In this document: positions 19,847-27,845 of the stretch, piece by piece
Layout: every line of letters begins with the position of its first letter
How positions within the stretch are numbered: position 1 is the stretch's first letter
Assembly (NCBI RefSeq): GCF_014267175.1
Contig: NZ_JACMTR010000002.1
Coordinates: 2,188,501-2,252,500 of the forward strand
Direction: 5' to 3'
DNA length: 64,000 bases
Source of the DNA: Pseudonocardia sp. C8
Lineage (GTDB): Bacteria; Actinomycetota; Actinomycetes; Mycobacteriales; Pseudonocardiaceae
Made by a program: the position numbers and the translations under genes
The notes under the pieces: generated by a model
What the model saw: only the letters and a program-made list of their open reading frames with translations
Database searches by the model: none
What the model was told of the DNA's origin: nothing

Positions 19847-20614
19847 ATGGGTGTCGCCGTGGTCACCGGAGCGGGCCGGGGTATCGGGCGCGGGATCGCG
19901 CTGCGGCTGGCGCGTGACGGGCACGCGGTCGCCGTCAACGACCTCGACGCCGGTGGTGCGTCCGCCGTAGCCGACGAGATCGGCGCCGCAGGCGGGACCG
20001 CGCGGGCCTACCCGGCCGACGTCACCGACCCGGACGCGGTCACCGCGCTGGTGAACCAGGTCGTCGACGACCTCGGCGGCCTGGACGTGATGGTCGCGAA
20101 CGCGGGGATCGCGCAGGTCAAGCCGTTGCTCGAGGTCACCCCGGACGACCTGCGGAAGATCTTCGAGGTCAACGTGTTCGGCGTCGTCTACTGCCTGCAG
20201 GCCGCGGCCCGGGTGATGATCGACCGCGGCACCGGCGGGAAGATCGTGAACGCGGCGTCGATCGCCGGGCACTCCGGGTTCGACCTGCTGGGCCACTACT
20301 CGGCGACGAAGTTCGCGGTGCGCGCGCTCACCCAGGCCGCGGCGAAGGAGCTCGCCCCGCACCGGATCACGGTCAACGCGTACTGCCCGGGCATCGTCGG
20401 CACCGACATGTGGGACCTGATCGACGAGCAGATGGGTGCCCGCAGCGGCGCGGCGAAGGGGGAGACGCTCGAGGAGTACTCCCAGATGATCCCGCTGGGC
20501 AGGGTGCAGACCGCCGACGACGTCGCCGCGTTCGTCTCCTACCTCGCCGGCCCGGACTCGGACTACATGACCGGCCAGTCCGTCATGATCGACGGCGGCA
20601 TCGTCATGGTGTGA
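19847..20614 (+). CDS. Short-chain dehydrogenase, acetoin/diacetyl reductase-like
   Basis: 255 aa, ATG at 19847 with GAGGGA upstream. It is a classical SDR: NAD(P)-binding TGAGRGIGRGIA at ~7-18, NAG at ~84, catalytic Ser (NAASIAGHSG), and Tyr-x-x-x-Lys in YSATKFAVRA. The D in VNDLD after strand 2 favours NAD(H). The C-terminal half (YCPGIVGTDMWDLIDEQMG ... SQMIPLGRV) resembles acetoin reductase/2,3-butanediol dehydrogenases. The neighbouring GAF regulator supports this, though other secondary alcohols are possible. Confidence 0.85.
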   Translation: MGVAVVTGAGRGIGRGIALRLARDGHAVAVNDLDAGGASAVADEIGAAGGTARAYPADVTDPDAVTALVNQVVDDLGGLDVMVANAGIAQVKPLLEVTPDDLRKIFEVNVFGVVYCLQAAARVMIDRGTGGKIVNAASIAGHSGFDLLGHYSATKFAVRALTQAAAKELAPHRITVNAYCPGIVGTDMWDLIDEQMGARSGAAKGETLEEYSQMIPLGRVQTADDVAAFVSYLAGPDSDYMTGQSVMIDGGIVMV

Positions 20615-20617
20615 CCA

Positions 20618-20654
20618 GGTTCCGGGCCGGGTGGGTGCGCCCCGGCCCGGAACC
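20618..20654. terminator. Bidirectional terminator between SDR and ABC-2 permease genes
   Basis: Perfect 14-bp stem GGTTCCGGGCCGGG / CCCGGCCCGGAACC with a 9-base loop, filling the 42-base gap between two convergent genes. Confidence 0.85.
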
Positions 20655-20656
20655 GT

Positions 20657-21559
20657 TCAACTCGTGATGTCCTTGCGGGTGAACCGCCAGGCCGCGAGCC
20701 CGAGGAACGCGGCGGCGTAGCAGACCGCGGAGAACACGCCGTAGGTCATGTCGGTCCAGTCGACGTCGCGGGCCAGCAGCGCCGACCAGGCGTCGCCGTA
20801 GTGGGTCGGGAGGAAGTTCCGGATGACACCCAGGTCCTCGATCTGGTCGATGATCTGGGAGACGATCGAGGTCATCACCGCCCCGCCGACGGCGCCGAGC
20901 GGCGCGTCGGTACTCACCGACAGCAGCAGCGCCAGCCCGGCGACCCAGCCCAGCTGGACGATCACGTAGACCGCCCCGAGCATGACCCGGCCCACGGCGG
21001 TCGGGAACGGCAGCGACTCGCCGATCGGGGACACCAGGTCCCCGGCGCCGTACGCGAGCGCCCCGACCGCCAGCGACGCGACCGGGAGCAGCAGCAACGC
21101 CGCCACCGACAGGAACCCGGCGACGACCGCCTTCTGCCGCAGCAGCCGGGCCCGGGGCACCGGTATCGCCAGCAGGTAGCGCAGCGACGACCACGACGCC
21201 TCGGAGGCCACCGTGTCCCCGAAGAACAGCGCCACCAGCACCACGAGCAGGAAGCTCGCCGACGCGAACAGGGTGAACACCGCGAAGTTGGCGGCGCTGC
21301 CCGACGCCAGGTCGACGAGGTTCGGGCCGCTCGCGGCGCCGTCGTCGTCGCTGCCGAGGGAGAACGCCGCCCACAGGATGACCGGCATGGCGACGACCAG
21401 CGCGAACGCCACCTGGGTCCGGCGGCGTTCGAGCTGGCGGACCAGCTCGGTCCGCAGCGGCAGCGTCCGGCCCGGACGGGCCGGGGGTGCCGAGTCCCCG
21501 GCGACCAGGTCACCGACGTGGCCGCGCCGGGTGGACAGTGGACGCTCGTCGTCGCTCAT
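20657..21559 (-). CDS. ABC-2-type transporter permease
   Basis: 300 aa. A cytoplasmic N-terminus with LRTELVRQLERRRTQ precedes six hydrophobic segments and a C-terminal AAWRFTRKDITS tail, typical of ABC-2 exporters (the NatB/Nod-type family). The start ATG overlaps the stop of the upstream hydrolase-ATPase gene by four bases, so the permease is the obvious partner of that ATPase. The substrate is unknown. Confidence 0.88.
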   Translation of the reverse strand: MSDDERPLSTRRGHVGDLVAGDSAPPARPGRTLPLRTELVRQLERRRTQVAFALVVAMPVILWAAFSLGSDDDGAASGPNLVDLASGSAANFAVFTLFASASFLLVVLVALFFGDTVASEASWSSLRYLLAIPVPRARLLRQKAVVAGFLSVAALLLLPVASLAVGALAYGAGDLVSPIGESLPFPTAVGRVMLGAVYVIVQLGWVAGLALLLSVSTDAPLGAVGGAVMTSIVSQIIDQIEDLGVIRNFLPTHYGDAWSALLARDVDWTDMTYGVFSAVCYAAAFLGLAAWRFTRKDITS

Positions 21560-24500
21560 GGGGTGCTCCCGCTCACGTCACGCCCCTCGGGGCCCACCAG
21601 GTCCAGGAACGCGTCCTCCAGCCGGCCGCGGGGACCGGCCGCGCTCACCGCGACACCGGATCCGACCAGCGCGGCGACGGCGTCGGCCCGCGCGGTGCCG
21701 TTCAGGTGCGCGTGCACCACACCCGGCTCGTCCCCGGTGATCACGTCCGTGACCCCGTCGATCCCGGCCAGCACCTCGGCCGCCCGGTCGGTCGCGTCGA
21801 CGGTGAACGACGACCCGCCGCCGGACGCGGTCAGCTCGGCGACCGTGCCGGACGCGACGACCGTCCCGCGGTGCATGACGACGACGTCGGTGCAGGTCTG
21901 CTCGACCTCGGCCAGCAGGTGGCTGGACACCAGCACGGTGCGCCCGGCGGAGGCGTAGCGGCGCAGCAGCTCGCGCATCGCGTGGATCTGGGGCGGGTCG
22001 AGCCCGTTGGTCGGCTCGTCGAGGAGCAGCAGCTCCGGCAGGCCGAGCATCGCCTGCGCGATCGCGAGCCGCTGCCGCATGCCCTGCGAGTAGGTGCCGA
22101 CCTTGCGGTGCACGGAGTCGCCGAGCCCGGCGATCTCCAGGGTCTCGGCCATCCGGGCCTGCTCCGGCGGCCGGCCGGTCGCCTGCCAGTACAGCCGCAG
22201 GTTCTCGGCGCCGGACAGGTGCGGCAGGAAGCCGGGGCCCTCCACGAACGCGCCGATCCGGGACAGCACCGCCGCACCCGGCCGGACCGGGCGGCCGAAC
22301 GCCCGCATCTCCCCGGACGTCGGCGTGATCAGTCCCATCAGCATCCGCAGCACGGTCGTCTTGCCGGCCCCGTTCGGGCCGAGCAGGCCGAGCACCGCGC
22401 CCCGGGGGACGGTGAACGTCACGTCGGACACGGCGCGGAACCCGTTGCGGTAGGTCTTGGCCAGCCCGGTGACCTCCAGCGGGGGCGCGTCCGTGCCGGG
22501 TGCGGTGTCGTCGGCGGCCTCGGCGCGGCGGGCCCGGGCCCGGGCGACCGCCCACAGCAGCAGCGCCCCCGCCAGCACGCCCGCGATGCCCAGGACCGGC
22601 CACAGCGGCACGGTGACGGCGGACTCGGCGCGGCCGGGTACCTGCGGCACCGACAGCTCGGGCCCGGCGAGCCCGATCCGCCACACGGCCGGGTCGGCGC
22701 CCGACTCGTAGCCCTGGTCGGTCGTCGCGAACCGGACCTGCAACCGGCTGCCCGCGGTCACCGGCGCGACGACGCCGGGCAGCGTCACCGTGACCTCGGC
22801 CGGGGTGCCGTCGGCGGGAACGGTGACCCGCAGCGGGGCGACGGCGTTGCCGAGCAGCGTGCTGCGCCCGTCCGGGGACAGCGCGGTGACCGAGGCGAAC
22901 AGCACCGCCGTCTCCGGTGCCGGCTGGCCGGGCACCCGCGACACCCGCACGGTCACCCGGGGTGCCCCGGAGGGCTGCATGGCCTCGGCGACCGGCTCCG
23001 AGGTGAACCGCGCCGACTGGCCGGGCGTGGCGAGCCCGGCCATCGCCCCGAGCGAGCCCAGCGAGCCGAGTGCCCGGCCGAGGCCGGGCAGCGAGGTGAC
23101 CGCGGCCGGGGTGCCGCCCGGCGGGTGCACGACGACCTGTTCGCCGCCGGCGAGCGGCACCGCGGTCGGGACGACCGGGTCGGCGCCGAGGCCCGGGTAC
23201 CCGTCGGCGAGCACGGTGCGCCCGGTCGGGGTGTCGCTGCGGGTCCGGACGTTGCTCCGCACCTGGTAGGCGAACGTGGTCCCGGCGAGGTCCCCGGACT
23301 CGGCGTCGGCGACCGGGCGCCCGCGCAGGTGCGCGTCGAACCAGTCCCCGATCCGGGCTCGCACGTCGGTGCCGGGGCCCGCACCGTCGTGCCCGCCGGC
23401 GAACCACAGCACGGACACCGGGGTGCCGTGCGCGGCGATCTGGCGGGCGTTGGCGTCGGCCTGGTCGAGCCCGAACAGGGTGTCCTGCTCGCCCTGCACC
23501 AGCAGCGTCGGCGCGGCGATCCGGTCCGTGACGGTGGCGGGGGAGGACCGGCGCAGCAGCTCCGCCAGCGCAGGGGAGGCACGCCCGGTCCGGGTGGCCT
23601 CGGCGTACGCCGCGCAGACGTCCGGGGCGAACCGGCCGCAGGTCAGCTGCGGTCCGGCGGCCCCCGGCGCGCCCGGTGCGGGGCCGGCCGCGCCCGCGGC
23701 CGAACTCCCGGCCGATCCGGCACCGCCGGATCCGCCCGTGGTGTCGGAACCACCGGATCCGCCCGTGGGGTCGGTCGCACCCGGGTCCTCCGCCCCGGCG
23801 GGCCCCGACCCGCCGCCGAGGCCGCCGGAGCCCGATCCGCCGAGCCCGCCGGACCCACCGGCGCCCTCGTCCGCCGGCGGCCCGCCACCGCCGGCGACCC
23901 GCCCGCCGGAGCCGAAGAACACGCCGGCCCACCCGCGCTTGAACACCCCGTCCGGTGCTCCCGCACCGGCGGCGGGGGTGGCTGCCGGCGCCGACCCGGC
24001 CGGGACGGCGTTGTTCGGGAACAACGCCTGCCCCAGGTCGTTCCAGGTGATCACCGGGGCGATCGCGTCGACCCGGGCGTCGTACCCGGCGAGCAGCAGG
24101 GCGAGCGCGCCGCCGTACGAGCCGCCCGTGACACCGACCGTCGGATCGCGGTCGCCGTCGCGCTGCACCTCGGGCCGGACGGCGAGCCGGTCGAGCAGCC
24201 GGGACGCGTCGGCCACCTCGCGGGCCGGGTCGTTCAGCCCGATCGCGCCGCCGGACGTCCCGAACCCGCGGGCGGTCCAGGTCTGCACGACGTAGCCGCG
24301 GGCGGCCAGCTCGCGCGCGTCCCGGTCGACGGACTGCTTGCTGCCGCCGAACCCGTGCGCGATCAGCAGCGCGGGCGCCGGGGTGGCCGTGGTGGCGGAG
24401 GCGGGGACGTACAGCGAGGTGTCGAGCTCGACCGTCCCCGGCTCGCCGGGCCCGGCCGGCACCGCGACCCGCTCCGCGGTGACCGCGACCGTCCCGGCGG

Positions 24501-24600
24501 TCGCCGCGGTGGCGGCCGGCGCGAACGAGAGCAGCAGCCCGACGACGGCGACCGCGATCGTCGGGGCGAGGACCCGGTGGTTCCGGGGACGCGGGTGCAC
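21556..24600 (-). CDS. Exported S15/CocE-like alpha/beta hydrolase fused through a membrane helix to an ABC ATPase
   Basis: 1014 aa. Residues 1-33 are a signal peptide. An alpha/beta hydrolase follows: oxyanion-region LLIAHGFGGSK, nucleophile Ser161 in GVTGGSYGGAL, acid Asp in GEQDTLF (~373) and His in FAGGHDGAG (~402). This is the pattern of X-Pro dipeptidyl-peptidase/CocE-type enzymes. A ~75-residue Gly/Ser/Pro-rich insertion (~225-310) interrupts the cap. A beta-domain runs to ~650, one transmembrane helix lies at ~660-685, and a complete ABC ATPase follows: Walker A GLLGPNGAGKTT ~740, signature YSQGMRQRL, Walker B LLLDEPTNGLDP. Topology is coherent: hydrolase outside, ATPase inside. It is coupled to the ABC-2 permease gene. 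Substrate unknown. Confidence 0.88.
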   Translation of the reverse strand: MHPRPRNHRVLAPTIAVAVVGLLLSFAPAATAATAGTVAVTAERVAVPAGPGEPGTVELDTSLYVPASATTATPAPALLIAHGFGGSKQSVDRDARELAARGYVVQTWTARGFGTSGGAIGLNDPAREVADASRLLDRLAVRPEVQRDGDRDPTVGVTGGSYGGALALLLAGYDARVDAIAPVITWNDLGQALFPNNAVPAGSAPAATPAAGAGAPDGVFKRGWAGVFFGSGGRVAGGGGPPADEGAGGSGGLGGSGSGGLGGGSGPAGAEDPGATDPTGGSGGSDTTGGSGGAGSAGSSAAGAAGPAPGAPGAAGPQLTCGRFAPDVCAAYAEATRTGRASPALAELLRRSSPATVTDRIAAPTLLVQGEQDTLFGLDQADANARQIAAHGTPVSVLWFAGGHDGAGPGTDVRARIGDWFDAHLRGRPVADAESGDLAGTTFAYQVRSNVRTRSDTPTGRTVLADGYPGLGADPVVPTAVPLAGGEQVVVHPPGGTPAAVTSLPGLGRALGSLGSLGAMAGLATPGQSARFTSEPVAEAMQPSGAPRVTVRVSRVPGQPAPETAVLFASVTALSPDGRSTLLGNAVAPLRVTVPADGTPAEVTVTLPGVVAPVTAGSRLQVRFATTDQGYESGADPAVWRIGLAGPELSVPQVPGRAESAVTVPLWPVLGIAGVLAGALLLWAVARARARRAEAADDTAPGTDAPPLEVTGLAKTYRNGFRAVSDVTFTVPRGAVLGLLGPNGAGKTTVLRMLMGLITPTSGEMRAFGRPVRPGAAVLSRIGAFVEGPGFLPHLSGAENLRLYWQATGRPPEQARMAETLEIAGLGDSVHRKVGTYSQGMRQRLAIAQAMLGLPELLLLDEPTNGLDPPQIHAMRELLRRYASAGRTVLVSSHLLAEVEQTCTDVVVMHRGTVVASGTVAELTASGGGSSFTVDATDRAAEVLAGIDGVTDVITGDEPGVVHAHLNGTARADAVAALVGSGVAVSAAGPRGRLEDAFLDLVGPEGRDVSGSTP

Positions 24601-24789
24601 CCCGTCGAAACTACGCAGGAGACGGGGTGCGCGCCGCCGCGTACCGGGTACGGCGTCCGGGACGGTCCTCCCGCCACGAGAATCCCGGCATACCGGACAC
24701 CGAGGTGACCCGATCGGGTGTCGGCGGGGTGCGGTCGGTCACCTGCGCTCGCGCCCGGGCGGCCGGACGCGGGACACTTCCCGCGAACC

Positions 24790-24910
24790 GCAGGGGAGTA
24801 TCCCGCTCGCGGTGATGTCGTCAACACGGTGAGTCCCGGCAGCGTGCCGGGTGGACCCCGGCATCATCGGCCACGCCAGGCGCACGCGCGCCGTGGTGGG
24901 AGAGACCTCG
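24790..24910 (+). promoter_or_regulatory. yybP-ykoY (Mn2+) riboswitch upstream of terC
   Basis: The landmarks of this aptamer occur in order: GGGGAGTA at 24792-24799, GTCGTCAACACGG at 24816-24828 (compare the conserved GUC-CAACAUACUCG region of E. coli alx), a GC-rich central stem, and the closing GAGAGACCTC at ~24899-24908 that pairs with the 5' end. The class binds Mn2+ and commonly precedes TerC/MntP-type exporters, exactly as here. The remaining part of the 350-base gap (24601-24789) holds the divergent promoters for terC and the hydrolase-ATPase gene; no other element was recognised. Confidence 0.82.
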
Positions 24911-24950
24911 GGCACATCGCATGCTGCCCTGGTCTTCTTGGAGGAACTAC

Positions 24951-26048
24951 GTGAACGTCCCCCTGTGGCTCTGGCTGGTGACGATCGGCGCGTTCGTCGT
25001 CGTCATCGGTGCCGACCTCTGGCTGAACGACCACAAGCCGCACGCCGTCACCCTCGGCGAGGTGACCCGCTGGGTCGTCTTCTACATCGCGCTCGCCGTC
25101 GCGTTCGGACTCGGCGTCTGGTACTTCGCCGGAGGCACCTTCGCCGGCGAGTTCTTCGCCGGGTACCTGACGGAGTACTCGCTCTCGGTCGACAACCTGT
25201 TCGTCTTCCTGATCATCATGTCGGCGTTCAAGGTGCCGGTGGTCCACCAGCACAAGGTGCTGCTGGTCGGCATCGTGATCGCGCTGCTGATGCGGAGCAT
25301 CTTCATCGCGGCCGGCGCCGCGGTCATCGAGCGCTTCAGCTGGGTCTTCTACCTGTTCGCCGCGTTCCTCATCTACACCGCGTTCTCGCTGGTCAAGCAG
25401 GCCGCCGGCGGCGACGACGAGGAGTGGGAGGAAGGCCGGCTCCTGCGCTGGATGCGGAAGGTCTTCCCGGTCACCGACGACTACCACGGCGCGAAGACCA
25501 CCGTGAAGATCGACGGGAAGCGCTGGCTGACCCCGATGCTGATCGTGATGGTCGCGATCGGCATGACCGACATCATGTTCGCGCTGGACTCGATCCCGGC
25601 GATCTTCGGGCTGACCCAGGAGGCGTACCTGGTCTTCACCGCGAACGCGTTCGCGCTGATGGGCCTGCGGCAGCTCTACTTCCTGCTCGGCGGCCTGCTC
25701 AACAAGCTGGTCTTCCTGTCCTACGGCCTGGCGGTGCTGCTGGCGTTCATCGGCGTCAAGCTCGCGCTGCACGCCTTGCACGAGAACGAGCTGCCGTTCC
25801 TCAACGGCGGCGAGCCGCTGCACGTGCCGGACATCGGGATCGGGCTGTCGCTGAGCGTCATCATCGGCGTGCTGGCCATCACGACGATCGCGAGCCTCGT
25901 CGCCGTCCGGATCAAGCCGGAGCTGGCCGACCAGCACGGCGCGCTCTCCGCGCCGCCGCTGGCGCGCTCCAAGGAGGAGGCCGCCCGGCTCGCCGCCGAG
26001 GACGAGAAGGCCGACCACCACGTGTCGCCGCCGTCGGTGCGCGACTGA
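24951..26048 (+). CDS. TerC-family integral membrane protein (Mn2+ exporter-like)
   Basis: 365 aa, GTG at 24951 with a GGAGGA ribosome site; an ATG 30 bases earlier lacks one. It has about nine transmembrane segments. The family signature residues are present: YLTEYSLSVDNLFVFLIIMSAFKVP and TDIMFALDSIPAIFGLTQEAYLVFTANAFALMGLRQLYF, with the conserved metal-contacting Asp/Glu/Asn. The preceding Mn2+ riboswitch supports a role in manganese export or in metallation of exported enzymes. The C-terminal ~45 residues are a hydrophilic tail. Confidence 0.92.
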   Translation: MNVPLWLWLVTIGAFVVVIGADLWLNDHKPHAVTLGEVTRWVVFYIALAVAFGLGVWYFAGGTFAGEFFAGYLTEYSLSVDNLFVFLIIMSAFKVPVVHQHKVLLVGIVIALLMRSIFIAAGAAVIERFSWVFYLFAAFLIYTAFSLVKQAAGGDDEEWEEGRLLRWMRKVFPVTDDYHGAKTTVKIDGKRWLTPMLIVMVAIGMTDIMFALDSIPAIFGLTQEAYLVFTANAFALMGLRQLYFLLGGLLNKLVFLSYGLAVLLAFIGVKLALHALHENELPFLNGGEPLHVPDIGIGLSLSVIIGVLAITTIASLVAVRIKPELADQHGALSAPPLARSKEEAARLAAEDEKADHHVSPPSVRD

Positions 26049-26060
26049 CGACCGGACCAC

Positions 26061-26095
26061 CACCGGCCCGGGCAGGACTCCTGCCCGGGCCGGTG
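26061..26095. terminator. Bidirectional terminator between terC and FKBP genes
   Basis: Perfect 15-bp stem CACCGGCCCGGGCAG / CTGCCCGGGCCGGTG with a 5-base loop, in the 62-base gap between two convergent genes. Confidence 0.85.
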
Positions 26096-26110
26096 CGCGT
26101 CCGGGGGCGG

Positions 26111-26488
26111 TCAGCTCACGCCGACCAGGTCCACCACGAACACCAGCGTCTCGTTCGGGGCGATGACCCCGCCGGCCCCGCGGGCGCCGTAGCCGAGGTG
26201 CGGCGGGATGACCAGCCGGCGGCGGCCGCCGACCCGCATCCCCGTGACGCCGGTGTCCCAGCCGGAGATGACCTGGCCGGCCCCGAGGCCGAAGCGCAGA
26301 GGCTGGCCGCGGTCGTAGGAGTTGTCGAACTCGCGGCCGGTGGACTGGGACACGCCGACGTAGTGGACGGCCACGTTGTCGCCCGGCTTGGCCTCCTGGC
26401 CGTCGCCGACGCTCAGATCCTCGGTCACCAGTTCGGTGGGCAGCGGGCCGTCGACGGTCTCGACGGTGGGCTTCTGCGGTGCGGTCAC
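26111..26488 (-). CDS. FKBP-type peptidyl-prolyl cis-trans isomerase
   Basis: 125 aa from GTG at 26488, with GGGAG nine bases upstream. It is a single FKBP domain with the active-site pattern intact: VHYVGVSQSTGREFDNSYDRGQPLRFGLGAGQVISGWDTG, then GGRRRLVIPPHLGYGARG and LVFVVDLVGV. No signal peptide is present with this start, so it is cytoplasmic. An upstream in-frame ATG (26581) would add 31 low-complexity residues and is less likely. Confidence 0.92.
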   Translation of the reverse strand: MTAPQKPTVETVDGPLPTELVTEDLSVGDGQEAKPGDNVAVHYVGVSQSTGREFDNSYDRGQPLRFGLGAGQVISGWDTGVTGMRVGGRRRLVIPPHLGYGARGAGGVIAPNETLVFVVDLVGVS

Positions 26489-26613
26489 GGTGGGTGCTCC
26501 CGGTGCGGGCTTCCGACTGCGGTCGGCTGTCCCGCGCGACCCTGCCAGAACCACCGGACCGGATCCGCCCGGCCCCCGCACCCCGTACGGCCGGCGGGCG
26601 GCCGCCGTCCGGG

Positions 26614-26631
26614 CCTGTCCGTTCGGTCAGG
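26614..26631. promoter_or_regulatory. Near-palindromic operator CCTGTCCGTTCGGTCAGG
   Basis: 18 bp with arms CCTGtCCG / CGGtCAGG, symmetric at all but one pair of positions. It lies between the divergent FKBP gene (start 26488) and the cation exchanger gene (start 26778). The same 18-mer, with AA instead of TT in the centre, lies at 33576-33593 upstream of the PQQ operon. The symmetry fits a dimeric repressor of the TetR type; no such regulator gene is in the window. Confidence 0.6.
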
Positions 26632-26777
26632 TCGCACCAGGATCGTTGTGACGCGCGACATTGGGTTTGCGAGCATGTATCTCCCCGGCCGGCGGCATCC
26701 GGCCGGGTCCACCCTGACGAGCTCGCCGGCCGGCCGCGCGTGATCCTCCGTCCGGCGACGGGAGGTGCGACCCGACG

Positions 26778-27806
26778 ATGATGTCGGTCCTGGTCTTCGC
26801 CGCCGGCGCCGCGCTGCTCATCTACAGCGCGGAGAAGCTCATCACCTACCTGGTCGGGGCCGCGCGCGGCCTCGCGATCTCCGTCTTCCTGCTCGCGGTG
26901 ATCTTCACCGGGATCGAGTTCGACGACCTGGTCTTCGGCGTCGCGCTCAACCTCGAGGGCATGGAGGAGGTGGCGCTCGGCGTCGTCTTCGGCACCGTGA
27001 TCTCGATGGTCGGTGTGGTGCTGGCGCTGGCGGCGCTGCTGGTGCCGTGCCGGGTGGACATCCCGCGGGACTACCTGGCGATCTTCGCACTGTCCCCGCT
27101 GGTCCTGGTGGGGCTGGCGTTCGCAGGCGAGGTCGGCACCGGCCTGGCGATCCTGCTCATCGCGCTGTTCGTGGCGTTCGTGGCCTACATCGCCGTGCAG
27201 GAGCGCAGGCGGGCGGTCCCGGTGTTCCGGGACACCGACGTGCTGGAACGGGCCGGGACCGACCACGGCGGCACGGTGCCCGACGACCCGTCCCGCACCG
27301 GCGGCATCGAGCTCACCTCCAAGCAGCACCTGCCCGGCTGGGCACTGCTCGGGCTCGCGGTCCTGTCACTGGCCGGTCTGGTCGTCGGTGCGTGGGTGAT
27401 GACCGAGGGCACCGAGGGGATCCTCGAGGACTTCGGGATCGCCGGAACGGTCTTCGGCGCCACCATCGCGACCCTGGTCCTGACCTTGGAGGACATCTTC
27501 CTCACCGTCGAGCCCGCGCGCCGCGGCACGCCGCTGATCGGTGTCGGCAACGTGATCGGCTCGGTCGTGTTCTCGGTGAGCGCCAAGCTCGGGATCATCG
27601 TGCTGGCCGGCGGCGAGATCGAGGTGACCCCGGACGTGTTCGTCTGGCACCTGCCCGCCCTGGTCACCCTAGTGGGGTTCGCCGCGTTCGCGCTGTGGAC
27701 GGGACGGCTGCGGCGCTGGCACGGCGTCGTGCTGCTGGCCGCCTACGTCGTCTACTGGGCCGTCAGCTTCGTGGTCTTCGGCATGGTGCCGGTCGAGACC
27801 GGCTGA
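26778..27806 (+). CDS. CaCA-superfamily-like cation exchanger
   Basis: 342 aa with about ten transmembrane helices in two inverted halves, as in Na+/Ca2+ and Ca2+/H+ exchangers. Half one contains AVIFTGIEFDDLVFGVALNLEG and half two GATIATLVLTLEDIFLTVEPARRG, where family members usually have G-S-x-P-E motifs. The acidic residues are retained but Ser/Pro are replaced, so ion choice may differ. A cytoplasmic loop of ~70 residues (containing RRRAVPVFRDTDVLERAG) separates the halves. It starts at ATG 26778; ATG 26781 is equally possible. It is convergent with pqqE. Confidence 0.8.
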   Translation: MMSVLVFAAGAALLIYSAEKLITYLVGAARGLAISVFLLAVIFTGIEFDDLVFGVALNLEGMEEVALGVVFGTVISMVGVVLALAALLVPCRVDIPRDYLAIFALSPLVLVGLAFAGEVGTGLAILLIALFVAFVAYIAVQERRRAVPVFRDTDVLERAGTDHGGTVPDDPSRTGGIELTSKQHLPGWALLGLAVLSLAGLVVGAWVMTEGTEGILEDFGIAGTVFGATIATLVLTLEDIFLTVEPARRGTPLIGVGNVIGSVVFSVSAKLGIIVLAGGEIEVTPDVFVWHLPALVTLVGFAAFALWTGRLRRWHGVVLLAAYVVYWAVSFVVFGMVPVETG

Positions 27807-27845
27807 GCGCACCGCCGGCGTCCGACGGTGCCGTTCCTCCGCCGG

